A DNA stretch of 64,000 nt, from assembly GCA_013398015.1 (NCBI GenBank), contig VZRR01011618.1:1288021-1352020 (forward strand). The letters are read 5' to 3'. This document shows, piece after piece, positions 49,788-61,700 of this stretch. The translations under genes and the position numbers were made by a program. The notes beneath the pieces are model-generated. The model worked only from the letters and a program-made list of their open reading frames with translations. It searched no databases and was not told the DNA's origin. This stretch comes from Oreocharis arfaki. Its lineage: Eukaryota; Chordata; Aves; Passeriformes; Paramythiidae. The first letter of the stretch is position 1. Every line of letters begins with the position of its first letter.

Positions 49788-52700
49788 GTAAGTAAATAAT
49801 ATCATGTTCGCAGTCCTTGTTTAAGAGCTGTGTTTACACTCTTACCAGAGCTTTGCTAGAACTCATCTTTGCTAGACTCCATCTACCTCACAAGAAGCTT
49901 GCAGGGAAGTCACTGAGAGATGACATGGTTTCAAACTCAATCATGACATTTTAGACGCTTTGCTTTATCAGCTTCTTGTTTAATCTAAGAACTCCAATAA
50001 CAGTTGCCTAATCTGCAGGAAGAAAGCCCAAGACATCTGTCAGTATTGCAGGAAATGTCACAAGCAGACAAAATTAAAAGTACCTCATTAGCATCTATGA
50101 GCAGTGAATAAAATGCAATGATACATTACCAAAAGCTACAAAACCAAAGCCGTTGGTTCCCAGGCCACAGAACAAAGGCCAAGGTTTGTGATAACACTAA
50201 TTAAAAAGGTCTACTAAAAGCTGAACAAATGAACCCTAAAGGCTGATGGTCTGGTCATGTATTTGTTGGCCTTTGGTAACTTGATGTCAGAGTTCAGTAT
50301 CTTTGGAGTCTTATCACAGAGGTAAGCTTTTGGGCAATTCCTGGTTGTGAATGCACAAAAAGGATACAGTTTCCTTCTCTTTCTCAACTTTTTCCATCTT
50401 TTTTGAAGGTGAATTAGTAAGCTGCTAATTTTGCTATCTCTTTTCTGAATTCTGCATTGTTTTTCCTAATCAATTCTCTCAGATCTGCTCAATCTCCATT
50501 TAATTCAGTCAGCTACTCAACATCCAAACCTTTTGTAATAAAGAGAGTGCTAATTTTTCTGTTTATTTCAATTGTCTTTCGTCAGGTGTTATCATATACT
50601 CAATCATCCAGCATTGGAATTTGTAATTTAATCAATAAAGGAGGCCATTTTTCTCAAGGAGATCAAGGAAGAAAGATCTTGAGGAACATGCACAGTGAAA
50701 GGAAGGTGAAGAACAAAAACGGGTGATAGGAAATGTGGTTGGCATTTAATAGCTGTACACCTAGGTGGTTACACTTGCCTGGCAAGTAGCAAGCAAAAGA
50801 GATACCACTACTTTAAAATTAATGGATATAATGATTTTGCCTGTGCACTCATCTTGCAAAATCTAGGGGGAAAATCGTAGATAATACTTAAGTCGCTATG
50901 ACAAGCACCTTGCACCATCTCCAGGTGTTGGCAACCCTGTACATGAGCAGTACTGTTCACATGAGCAGTTTGATACAAAAGAGACACCAAGAGAAGAAAC
51001 TTTGCTATGTGAGCTCCTCCAGCCTTTCTGCTCACATGGATTTTTATTGTGTTGCTGTTGCTTTAGACAAGGGCAGAGGAGGGATGATCTGTGGCCTCCC
51101 TTGATGTGATCACTGAGGGGCTCAAGGCTTTGCAGCACAGGGATGTCCCTGCCTGCAGTAAAAGGTGGCTGTGGCCTGTGAACCTGCCTCTGGCTTTGCT
51201 TGCAGGCCTTCTGCTGCCCCAAAGGTAAGGGTGGCACTGTGCTCTCCTGGCAGGATAAGGGGGTGGCTATTCCTTGCTAGCAGTGAGAGCTGTCCTGTTT
51301 TCTTGCCCTGGCCCATCTGAAAGAGCATCTCTGGTAGTTCTGCTGGAGGTGTGAATTGTGCCCCAGGGGTGCAGTTTGTTTTGCATTTGGACCCTGGAAG
51401 ACAACATGCCTTTTGCACACTGCCAGGCAGCTGTGAGCAAGGCCTGCTTGGGAGACTGAATGCCCCACTGGAGAAGTACTTCTGCTGGGTCACAGCTGGG
51501 GGTCTTTCCTTGGCCCCTTGACTTCCTAGCGAGATTGCCTGAGCAGGTCTCAAATATCAGGCCTCTGTAGAGTCAGCCACAGTTTTGCTGATAAATTGCT
51601 TATAAGTATTATGGTCTCAACTTGGCAAAGTCTGCAAAACACCAGATGAAAGGTATCACAACTGTTCATTCAGAAAATGTTAATATTTAAAATTACAGTA
51701 AATTGTTTGGTGTTCAAGGCATGTCACAGTACTCCTTTGCTTACGTCTCTCCCAAGGCCTGGTTGCTAGTGCTGTAGCCACATTTTCTGCAAATCAAACA
51801 TTGAGCCAGCTATTGAAACTCCCATCTTGTGGGATCTTTAGAACATATCTCTTAGTTGAAGCAGGCACGTCAGTAAAGAAAGACTTAATAATACAACATT
51901 TTGGAGAATTTTTAATACATGGTGTGTCGCATTTGTCTTGAAGATTTTAATATACCACTTGAGTGCTACTCCAGATTGAATAAGCAGGTATTCAGAGAGT
52001 CTTCAGGTGCTTATTTTCAACCTGCATTGACAAACTTTTCCTGTGGTAAGCACATAGTTTCGTAAGTGTCTCAGTTTGAGACAAGTTTGGGGGGAAATGC
52101 TCTGGAAGGAACATCTCCTCCACAGAAGACAGGTTTCAGCACTCCCTCCCCCACCGATATGAGAGGAATTTCTTGGAGGAAAGTGAAAAAAAAAAAACTT
52201 ATTTAACAAACAAAGTGCCAGCAGGGCACAGGAAAAATGAATAACTGTTAAAATATTAAACCTCCTTGATGCAGAGAAAGCTGGTGGATTTTGAGTTCCC
52301 TCTGTAGCTGGCTCGGCCCCTCCCGAGGTCTGAGGCTGGGATGCGGCATCCGCGCAGCCTCCCTGCTGGTCCACGGGGTCCGATGGTCTGGTTCTCAGGT
52401 CACAGCTAGGCCAAACAGTTCCAGCAGAAGAAGTTACCAGAGGATTTCGGTGTGCTGGTATGCAGTCCTGGGATAAAACCTCTTGCCTCAGCCCACACGC
52501 TGGCTAGAAGCAGGAATCCACTCTCTCCCACCGCAAGCAAAGCCGGGCAATACGGGGGAGCGTGTGAGTCCTTGAACACAAACAGCGCTGAGGAATCTTC
52601 CCAGCTCCCCCCACTCTTCCCTCAGACCCAGCTTAAGCTGTGGGACCCATTTCTGGGTGATAAGCAGGTGATAGGGGAATACAGTTTTATCATAAAATCA

Positions 52701-52892
52701 CCCCAAGACAATAAGACAATAAGAGAGTCAAGTGTAGAGCTCTACAGTAAATAATCTTACTTTCCCCCCACCTTCCATCCTCAACAGCACCCTAAGCACT
52801 CCACAGTAAAAGCCGTCACTTAATTGGGATAGGGTCTTACCTCAGGGTCTATTAAGTGATGAACATCGTGGATTTAAGAATGCCTGGACAAG
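49788..52892. other. Non-coding stretch, no supported gene
   Basis: Apart from the AT-rich segment at 50.05-50.33 kb I see no structured element. A GC-richer patch at about 51,120-51,550 holds a 143-codon minus-strand frame rich in Gln, Pro and Ser that I do not recognise. A smaller GC-rich patch at 52,305-52,380 has a few CpGs. Confidence 0.55.
50050..50330. promoter_or_regulatory. AT-rich complex segment, possible conserved element
   Basis: The segment contains ACCTCATTAGCATC, ACTAATTAAAAAGG, ACAAAGGCCAAGGTTTGTG and ATTTGTTGGCCTTTGGTAA: TAAT-type homeodomain cores next to SOX-like ACAAAGG and nuclear-receptor-like half sites (AAGGTTTG, CCTTTGG). No frame crosses it. The call is on motif appearance only. 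Confidence 0.18.
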
Positions 52893-53082
52893 TGTTGCAT
52901 TGGAAGGGGTTTCCTATGGAGGAGGTGGAGTCGCCACCCCTGGAGGTGCTCAGGAAATGACTGAATGCAGCACTCAGGGCCATGGTCTGGTTGACAGGTT
53001 GGAGGTTGGTCAAAGGTTGGACTTGATGATCTCAGAGGTCTTTTTCAGCCTTAATGATTCTGTGATTCTGTGTGAGTCTGTG
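52893..53082 (+). mobile_element. CR1 LINE, 3'-end fragment
   Basis: The segment matches the 3' UTR of avian chicken repeat 1 elements in order: 'gcattggaaggggtttcc', 'ggaggtggagtcgccaccc', 'ctggaggtgctcaggaaatg', 'ggttggacttgatgatctca', 'gaggtctttttcagccttaa', ending in tandem GATTCTGTG units with no poly-A. CR1 is the dominant non-LTR retrotransposon of birds and is usually severely 5'-truncated, as here: no ORF1 or reverse transcriptase is present. Divergence from the usual wording indicates a moderately old insertion. Its presence is a main reason for calling the window avian. Confidence 0.93.
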
Positions 53083-54325
53083 AAATGAAACGGAGATGAA
53101 ATTGAAGTGGCTTGATCCTAAATTTTCAGCCACTCTTGAATTCAAGCCCTGCTCCTGTTTTGCACAGCTGTACCAGAAAGTTTTGGACAAGGAACGTGTG
53201 GAGTGTGCCAATGAGACAGCTACAAAATCTACAGAACTGCAACTGGATGACAAATCACTCCCTCTGCCCTTGGAAAATATCATAGAAGCTTTTTCTTATA
53301 TGAGCAATATTGTAAATATTGTTCATCTTTTTTTCATAAACTTGTGTTTGAGTCTATTCTCCAACCTTTCAGCAGTGCCAAAGGATTACCAAACATGCAC
53401 CATGTGATTGTTTATGATCCCTGGTTCCTTCTTGTGCATTCCAAATAATGCCATCAAAGCCAGTGCTGTTCTGCCTGTCATGTTTGGCCAAATATGAGAG
53501 CAGAGTTTCTCCCACTGAGTAGCTTAATGTGCTGTATTTGAAGACTGACTTTTGGAGCAATGACTCTTTGACTGGCCAAAGCAATCAGTGTTTTGCCTAG
53601 CCAGACAGCCTAGGGAACCCAGCTCTAAGAAGCTTTCTGATGAGAACTGTGGCTGAAGACACTTCTCGGGGTTGATTTAGCACTCAAGAGCTCAGAGCTC
53701 TGTGGATCTGGAGCTTCTTCAAAAGTAAGCAATGGCACATGCAGATTTCCCCTCTGTCCTTCCCACAGTAATGACTTCCTCTTTTCACCTAAAAAAGAGA
53801 AAATAATGAATTATGCTTTAGTCCGGCTTTACAGTGGTATTTTGCACAAAATCACGTCAGTGTATAGTGTGTCCAAAATATTTACATATATGTTCATTAA
53901 TTTTTCTCCACTTGCTTTTGGGCTGCTAAAACATTTTGAAACACTTGGTTTGGGGTTTTTTTTGTCCTGCTCCCAGCACCAAATCACCCATTTTAGTGAT
54001 TCAATGCAGATCAGGAATTTGGGGGGGGGAAAAAGGAACACTGCAGCCACTTTTAGCTTATCTCTTGAAGGATGTTGTGTTTTGCTCCCACTAATTTTGA
54101 ATTCAACAAGCTGCAGAAGGACTGGGTGTCATTTAGCTATTAGAGATTTTTATTTTCCTGATCATTGTGAAGTAGCATCATTAACACAGGCAAATTACCA
54201 TGCTTCACTGTGCTGTGTCCATGGTACATTAGAGGCCCTTTTCCATTGGTATAGCTGAGTCTATTCTTCTGTAAAATCAGGGGCCCATTGGCAGTTCTTT
54301 GGCAAGTGAGACAGAGGGACTATTT

Positions 54326-54390
54326 AAGGGGAAGAAGAGTAGTCTAATAAAGGGGAAGAAGAGTGGTCTAATAAAGGGGACGAAGTCAAA
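54326..54390. repeat. 24-bp tandem repeat, about 2.6 copies
   Basis: The unit AAGGGGAAGAAGAGTAGTCT plus AATA repeats with period 24 at 54,326, 54,350 and 54,374, with the second copy differing by one base and the third partial. Because 24 is divisible by 3, a 72-codon + strand frame keeps an eight-residue repeat (GKKS-SLIK type). I take that frame to be a by-product of the repeat. Confidence 0.9.
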
Positions 54391-56914
54391 TATGACAAGT
54401 GCAAGGAAAGACAGCAGAATGTTGGTTTATAAATCACTGCATAATTGGGCCAAAATATTCATCCATTTTCACAGGGCCAGGGAGGGAGAGGACTGCAGTT
54501 TTGGGGTAAATGAGTAACATGGTTTTTCCAAAGTGCATTTTAGAAAAATCAAGCAATCTATCCATTTCTCTTCCCAATACAAGTCCTGTGCTTTCAGGCT
54601 GGTGGAAACTGGTTTGTATTGCTGAACTTTCTTTTTTGAAATGGTGTATTGGCTTTTGTGAAGAAATTGGACTTATGCTTGAATATGTCTGGATTTTACA
54701 AATAGGGTTTTAGTTTAATAAGATGAAACCAATTAACCAGAAAAGTCATTGCCAATGGATTTTACAAGTACATAAAAATATATTGCTTTTTCTTGAAACA
54801 TTTCATCACCCTTTTCCATGTTCCTTTTTCTTTCATTTGCCACCGGTGACAAAGCACTGTGATAATTTGTTCCCTCATGCCTTTTCCTGAAAACACTGGT
54901 CTCTGGCCCTGATTGTGTATGTGTGTGGGGGGGGATTAGGCATGTGCGTATGCATTTATTTCTAACTCAGTGTTTATTTCTTTCTCCAGTGTTGTTCTGT
55001 GTGTTTAACTTGTGGCCTGAGGAAAAACAGAGCACAAAGCTATAAAAAGTTGTTCTGAAAAGGTTGCTTAAAGTGGCACAGGACCCAAGGGCTGATGAGC
55101 AATCTCTCAAAGCCGGGTATTAATGTAACTGCTGAAACATTTGGCACAGCACAGACACTGAAGAAAGCAGTAGCACCTGATTGTTACCCCTCTGCATCCC
55201 TGGGAGTGGACATGTCTCCTGGAAACTCTTCTGAGGTTCCTCATGTCAGCTTTGCCTTGCAAGTGAGGGTGGGGACAGAGACCCACTATCCTGCAGTGGC
55301 ACGGAGGTCTGTGGAAATGAGTTCTGGTCTCTGCTTGTCTGCCTCTGAACAGTAATACTCATTTCATCACCTATAGCAATATTTTACTTGGAGGAAATTT
55401 TAACATGAGGCCCCACCAGCCTCCTCTACCCCTAAATCTCCATCAATTCTCCGCCTTCAAGAGGGCTGGGTAACACACAAGACATGGGCGCATACTGAGG
55501 AATTGTAGGATTTCTATTTCCATTACCTCAGCCTTCCCCATTCCCTTGTAGCCTTGCCTTCTGCTTAAAATGCAAAGGATATTAACTTCTATGAACATGT
55601 GGGGCGGTAACCCAGGCAGGCACTGCCTTGGGATGACATGGTTTTCCCTGCTCTGATCAACTCTGTAAACTGAAGCATAAAGAGTCTGCTTTGATCTCTA
55701 ATAACTTTTCTAGTTTGCTTTAGTTACCAGTTGATACAAAAATGACTTAAACCTGGTACTTTGGGGTAATATAGAATGTCTGTCCAAGTACATGGCAATG
55801 ACACACAGAATTAGCTGTTGCAAACAGACATCTCTGTTCACATCAGCTTTGCCCAATTTCTCAAGAAAACATCTGTATTATCTAAAATAGAAGCAAATAC
55901 TAAGTTTGGGTGACAGGAAAGGCTTTAATTCTGCAAGCAATGGGAGTGCCCTGCAGGACAATGCCCTTTTTGCGTCACTGCTTTCATTTAGCAGTGGTTC
56001 TCACATTTTAAAAGTTTAGATATTTTACCAGCAGCCTGACATCGTTACTGAGGTTCTGCATGTTTGCTATATAACTGATGATCTAGTTGAAGGAAATTAT
56101 TACGTGAGGACTTTAAAGGAGATACCCTTTCAATGGGGTGTGAACTTCAACACAAACCTAACAGTTGTTTAAAGTCCTTCTGGATTTGTGAAACTCTCCC
56201 ATGAGCCACACCAAGTTGTGAATGATGCTGCCTTTCAAACAGCCAGGACAGCCCAACACCTCCTTCCAGTAGCTGTGGTGTGAGCAGTATGTGCTGCTTT
56301 ACAGCCAAGCTCGTCCACTGCTTATTTAATTCTCACTTTTTTTTTAGCCTGTGTTGAATTCCTGGCCTGTCCTTCATATTAAAATGACCTTGTTCCTCCA
56401 GGGAAACCTCCCCCGCTTCAGACAAATGGTACCAACACCAAATAACTGCTTTGTGGTATCCAGTTTGGTCCTGCATTTGTTTTAAAGCTTCCCAGGAACC
56501 CTTGGCTACTTTGCACAAACTGTTAACTTGAGAGTAATAATTTTGTCTGGGTTTTGTCACAGAAATTCAATTAAGGAGGATTATGAACACAGTTGTAGGC
56601 CTGTTTCATTTACAGTTGCAAATGAAACCCAGGCCACACACTGGTCGTTTATATAGGAAAGGAGATGCTCTGTAGTTTTGAGTGGCTCAATTACCTGCAT
56701 GTTCCTTTGTGTGGCTTCACTTATTGAAGAAGGGAGGGGAGTGAGACTTGCAAAAATTAATTAAAAAGTGATAGAAAGGCAGGAAAGAAATTACCAAGGG
56801 AAAAACTACCCCCACTGCTTTTCCCTAGGAAGCACACATCCCTTCTACACATAATAAACTCCATAGGGAATTTCTTCCTCCTTAGAAAACATATCCCGAA
56901 GGGCAGGAGTGAGT

Positions 56915-56940
56915 AGTCCTTTATTTATTTATTTATTGTT
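56915..56940. repeat. TTTA microsatellite
   Basis: A short (TTTA)n run of about five units with little interruption. It is simple sequence. Confidence 0.75.
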
Positions 56941-57116
56941 AACAAAGAGCAATATTCTGTTTTCATGGCCTTGGTTTGGCTCCAAGTCCCTGAGCCACTG
57001 GGGACAAGGCATAAAGTTTCACCTTTTTTTTCAGTTCTTATTTCTGGGCCAAGCAAGCCAACTTTTTTATTCCTTTTTTCTCTTTTCAAGTTTTTCTATA
57101 AGCAGCTGAATTCCCC

Positions 57117-57160
57117 AGGTAGGAAAGGGGAGAGAAGGGGGAAGGGGAAGGAGGACGTTT
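57117..57160. repeat. Polypurine tract
   Basis: A G/A-only run built of GGGGA and GGAA units. It is low-complexity sequence with no coding meaning that I can see. Confidence 0.75.
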
Positions 57161-58873
57161 ATCATCTCGGAGCGAAATGATAGCTGCTGCAGAGGCTGGC
57201 TCCAGGTGGAAGCAGCGTGTTTGGAGACAATGTAACAAGAAGGGAATTTCTTTCTTTGGGAGATGCCTTTTTAAGTTATGAAGGGCAAAACTAAAGGCAA
57301 AACCCTTCTTGATGTCCTGTGATGAAATGTCTGTGTTTGTAGAGGAGCAATATATCTCAGCCTTGCTTTGCAAAGTATTACATATATATAAATAAACTTG
57401 GGAAATACTTTTCACCACTCTGGAGATATGTGAAGGGCACGATACTTGGGTCACCCCTTCCTTCTTATGCAGGCTTTGTCCCACAGCTTTGGGCTCTGTC
57501 CTCTAACCTTTTCCTTGGGAAATCCCACACTGATCTCCCCAGGGTGTTGCCTGGCTGAAGACACGAAGGATAAGGCTTAGCTCCCATCTGCTGATTTTTA
57601 TTCATAAGGATTTATCATCATTTTGCAGATGGGGAAGAGAGAGGTGCTCGAAGGTGGAGTCAGCCCCAACTGAGTCAAGACGAGGCACAGTCCCAGGCTG
57701 TTCCCTGTATGAGATGAGTGCTGCAGTATCTGCTAAAGGACCTAGCCCATGCATCACCTTTGATTAAAGCTCTCCAGCTCTCCCCAAACATTCTCTATTT
57801 AACAACTCATTTGCCTTGTTTCTTACTTTCTTCCTGATCTTTCAATTCTAGGAAGGGTTATACTGTCCTTACTGTGGTTTCAACTACATGCCTAAGAGGC
57901 TTACTAGATTCTTCACCAGATGAGGGGAAATAAGCTCTTTAGTTTCTAGCTTTAGATCAGATACTCTTTCTGTACCTCTCTCTATACAGCCTTGACACTG
58001 TTGAAGACTGAAAGAGAAGCAGGCAGCTTATTAACTCTCAAAAACTTCAGCAAAATCCACTGTAAGTGGTGCAGTGAAGTGTGAACAATATCTATGTGTG
58101 CTTCACATCCAGGGCAATTCATCCTGTGGTGAGGGGCTGTTACAGTGATTTATATTTCTCAGTTGTTTTGTGGTAGAGTTGTCTGATGTCAAACCAAATT
58201 TCTTGTTAAGGTAAAACCTGGATGAAAAGAATGAAAGGCCTTATGTGAAGGACAATCTGTGAGTCTCTTGCCTTTTGGGCACCTTTTGTAGAGAAGTTAG
58301 GACAACTGACATCAGCATCCTCAGCAGCTTTCAGTCCAGGAGAACATGGCTTTATGGAGAGTATTTTGACTAGTTGGATTTGAGTGTGAATAACCTTGCA
58401 GACGTCAGTGGATTCATACTGACACAAAAGTAGTGGGGGAGAGAAAAGGAGAGGATCAGTGTTTTGCATAACTATCAGATTGTTTTGTTACAACTGATTG
58501 GGGCAATCTGTCATAATCCAGTTTTGTTCTGTAGTGGAGGAAGGAGATGAGCATCCAGAGGGTGGCTCACCAGAAGGGCCTTCCCGTGGATGACCTTTGG
58601 GACTGCTGATCTCCTCCTGCTGACGTACCAAGGCCGTGCAGCCTAGCTTAGCCCAGGTGAATAAAGTAGGGTGAGATGAATCTCTGCCTACGTTTCAGGC
58701 ACATATTTTATATTTGGCAGAGCATATAAAAATAGTCCTTTGTCAGCATCCTTCAATATGTAGATAGTAGATTCAGATCCTTAGCCAGCATAAATGAGAC
58801 AAACTTCAGTACTAAAGAGCTGACACTGATGGACTAACTTCCGCTTTCCTCCAGTTCAAGCAGTTTCAATCTC

Positions 58874-58877
58874 CATA
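58874..58877. repeat. Target-site duplication CATA (left copy)
   Basis: CATA here abuts the first TG of the LTR. The matching copy is at 59,317-59,320, directly after the terminal CA. Four bases could match by chance, but the coincidence with a perfect 9-bp terminal inverted repeat makes true integration boundaries likely. Confidence 0.75.
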
Positions 58878-59316
58878 TGATGCCTTGATGGGGCTACCGG
58901 AAAACACAGGCCAGACAAAATTAAGAGGATAAAAGTAGGTATTTATTGAAGAGCCTTCAGGTATGCTTTGGGCTGTCAAAAGCCTTCAGAGAGGGTACAC
59001 CCAAAATGGACGACTGGGTCACGGGTTTTCAGACTTTTGTAAGTTTGGTCCATTTGCATATCGGGATTAATTCTTCAATTACAAGTTCAGGTAATGAAGT
59101 CATTCCCCCAAGTTTGTTCCCCCCCTCAAGCCACTTTGTTTACATATTTTGGGGCCTGAAGCAGTAAGGTGTCCTTGAAGTTCAGGCCTAGGGAGGATTT
59201 GTTTTGTCTGACCAGAATGGGAGAACAGTAGCTAACAGGCAATATGCAGTCTTAGAGTTTCACACTAAAGCATTACAGGATATGAAAAATATAAAAGCTA
59301 AAATCCTAAGGCATCA
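58878..59316 (-). mobile_element. Solo LTR of an endogenous retrovirus, minus strand
   Basis: The 439-bp element begins TGATGCCTT and ends AAGGCATCA, a perfect 9-bp terminal inverted repeat with the TG...CA ends of a retroviral LTR. The sequence CATA flanks it on both sides (58,874-58,877 and 59,317-59,320), a 4-bp target-site duplication. Read on the minus strand, an AATAAA poly-A signal lies about 65-70 bp before the 3' end (58,942-58,947), which sets the orientation. An octamer ATGCAAAT (minus) lies at 59,052-59,059. No primer-binding site or gag, pol or env follows, so it is a solo LTR left by recombination. A 4-bp duplication fits class I (gamma-like) ERVs. The minus-strand 5' sequence resembles songbird LTRs as I remember them. 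Confidence 0.85.
59052..59059 (-). promoter_or_regulatory. Octamer motif inside the LTR
   Basis: ATTTGCAT on the + strand is ATGCAAAT on the LTR's own strand, the canonical octamer bound by POU-domain factors (OCT1/2/4). It sits about 257 bp from the LTR's 5' end, in the likely U3 promoter-enhancer part. Octamers occur by chance, but the position in U3 is plausible for function. Confidence 0.4.
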
Positions 59317-59320
59317 CATA
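59317..59320. repeat. Target-site duplication CATA (right copy)
   Basis: This is the right-hand copy of the duplication beside the LTR; see the left copy at 58,874-58,877. Confidence 0.75.
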
Positions 59321-59680
59321 GAGTTTTCTGGGGTTGTTTCAGTCGTACCTCTAAGCTTAGTACCTAAACTTCAGCAAAAGGACAGAAAAAGGCTGCATGG
59401 TATGTAAAGTACTCATGATTTCAGGTGATATCTTATGATTTAGATAAAGCATTTCAGAGTCATGGCATCTGGCAGCATTGCTCTCTCAGAGTGTAGCAGA
59501 GAAATAATCCTTTCAAATCAACTCTGTTGGAGAGTGAAACATTTTTCACCAGCCTAGTTTAAAAATCATATCTGAGCCTTTCTCTCCTGCTAACTGGTTC
59601 AGCACAAACAAACAGTGCACACAGGATGTAGCTGTTTCAGCAGTTTCCCTGAAACTTGCTGTACATGTAAAATTATTTTC

Positions 59681-59720
59681 TAGTTTTTTTTTTTTTGAGC
59701 AAGGTTTTTTTTTTTTTTTA
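59681..59720. repeat. Paired poly-T runs
   Basis: Two runs of more than ten T residues are separated by GAGCAAGG. They may be simple sequence or the antisense remains of A-rich retroposon tails. No retroposon body is visible next to them. Confidence 0.75.
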
Positions 59721-61079
59721 TGTAGAAGGTAAAATGTGTAGTTGAATCATAAAGCTATATAAAGTATTGTGAGCCTGTGTTGGACTGAAGTCTTTTTCTT
59801 CCAAATAATGACTTTATCTGCTTATTGTGAAAGAATCAAAAGAGGTGTGGGAAACTAAGACTGAAACACACTCGGGAGCCTATATTTCAGCATTGTGGGG
59901 GAGGCTGACCATTAATATGGGAATTAATAACCTTCCAAAGCCACCTCTTCTGAGCAGCTGCAGTAGGAACTGGCAGTGCAAAATACACAGACTAATTCTG
60001 TTTCAGAGAAGCTAAAATTAAATGTTTGTTACAGTTTTATGTGCATACACTCTCAGCAGGAGCCGTTTTCCCTCCCTTTAGGCAAACTCAGAAGAGGTTG
60101 AACATTTAACAGCCTCAAACTACCCAGACTGTGTGCCATATGTACACAGCACTGAGCCATGCCTGTGTTGACAGTCTTTAGAGTCTTCCTGAAAGGTGGA
60201 ATCTGGCTGGTTGCTAGCAATCCATGTCCTTAGAGGCACTGGAGCAAAATGCTGATGTTGATCAGAAGGGGAAGGTCTGAAATTGTAAGCAAACAGAGAA
60301 GATCCATCATGCATTTTCACAAATGATAAAAGGCTGACAGTGGCAGTCTGCTTATCAAATAACTAGATTTATTGAAATAGCCTTCGCTCTCATTAAATAG
60401 TTTGCTTTTCATGTTTTTGTTTTATTTCATCTTACTGAAGGTGTCTGGGTTTTTTTCCAAACCTGCTATTGCTGCCATGGCAAACTGGCTAATTTAGACC
60501 ATTTCTTCCGTTAATGCTTAAAAGCAGCATGGACTGCAGTGTTCTCATCTCACTGACATTGTGGGACCTCAGGGCAAAGCCAGTCCCTGTCATGAAATCT
60601 GAGATTCCTGGAAAATAAATCATAAAAATTAATGTAATAATTATAAGTTTGTTCCTTGAAAGATGATAGTGCTACACATTTCATTTAGCATAGACCTAGT
60701 GCTGTCAGCTATGCTCAAAAAATGGGGTAGAATTGATCATTTTTAATCAGTAGAGAGAAATGAAATGCAGAAACAAAGATGTTGCTAGCATGATATGACA
60801 TCCCTGTGCTGAAAGGACCGTTCCTTTCCTAACTCAGCAAGGTATCACATTTTGTGGTTTTGTTCCTGGGGGAACGAGCTGCTGCTTTCCTCCTTTTCTG
60901 AAAACATTTGTAAGATGGGAAGTTGAATATTAATAATTGAAAATGCAAGTTGCAGTAATGCCATTTGCATAAGGATATTTCTTGACCCGTGGAGGATATT
61001 CACTGTTTGTTGGAGAAAATATCAACAGAGGAACTGTGGGAGCCTGATGGATCTAAAAGGCTACCTGGCAATAAATTTA

Positions 61080-61700
61080 TTTCTCAAATGAATCCTAATG
61101 TGATTCCCAAGACTGGAACTCTCTATTTGTAGCCTGCCCTTTTTCCTGGAAGATGTGATGCACTATCAAGGGATCAATATCCCCCAGTACTGGGTGTGGT
61201 GCCAGTGAGTAGATATTTAACATGGAGTAAAGGTTTTTTTTAAACAACGGACATGGAAGCAGATCCTTCCTCCTGCAAGATTTGCTTGTTGAAGTTTAAC
61301 AGTCCCAGTGACCTTTGCTGAGAAAGTAATTCTCCAAAAGCATTTTAACAATGAACTGCATGGAGCTCAGCAGCTGGGGTTAAGACTGATTTGACTCTGC
61401 TGATATTTTAACCTGTAGTTTCAGGAATTGTGGTTTTCTGTTTGGACCTTTTGGGGTGTTGTTTGTTAAGCAGATGCTTATGCTGCAGAGCCATCCTTCC
61501 ATGCTGTTTTGAATGCCAGTGGTACCAAAACATTACTCATAAAGTGCGCACGCTGTTACGATTCGTGACTTTAACTCTTAGCATATTTATAGGCCTCATT
61601 TCCATTTTTTGTGGTCTCATTAATGGAGCAGCAATAATAAATCGAAATGTTAATGGGGGATCATTTCACCAACAGCAGAAGGTATTAATGAACTTGATAC
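61080..61700. promoter_or_regulatory. AT-rich complex segment, possible conserved element
   Basis: AT-rich, complex sequence with several homeodomain cores (CATTAATGGAGC, AATAATAAATCG, GTTAATGGGGG, GGTATTAATG) and few CpGs. A 91-codon + strand frame (61,430-61,705) has a hydrophobic stretch, LSIFIGLISIFCGLI, that would make a membrane helix if translated. I recognise no family, and T-rich DNA readily encodes hydrophobic runs, so I favour a regulatory or neutral reading. Confidence 0.2.

Larger units (their letters stand above)
53083..58877. other. Non-coding stretch with a small minisatellite
   Basis: No gene is supported. A 24-bp tandem repeat lies at 54,326-54,390 and a purine-rich tract at 57,117-57,160. 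A strong pyrimidine-AG acceptor-like site at 53,149-53,167 (just after the CR1) opens an unrecognised frame to 53,407, but no donor or poly-A evidence supports an exon. At 57,612-57,640 'catcattttgcagatgggga' faintly recalls a reverse MIR core. Confidence 0.6.

Noticed and set aside
51122..51553. 143-codon minus-strand frame as a gene
   Set aside because: GC-rich composition explains the lack of stops, and the Gln/Pro/Ser-rich peptide matches nothing I know.
57600..57690. Possible reverse MIR core
   Set aside because: Only about 20 bp resemble the MIR core, and the rest diverges completely.
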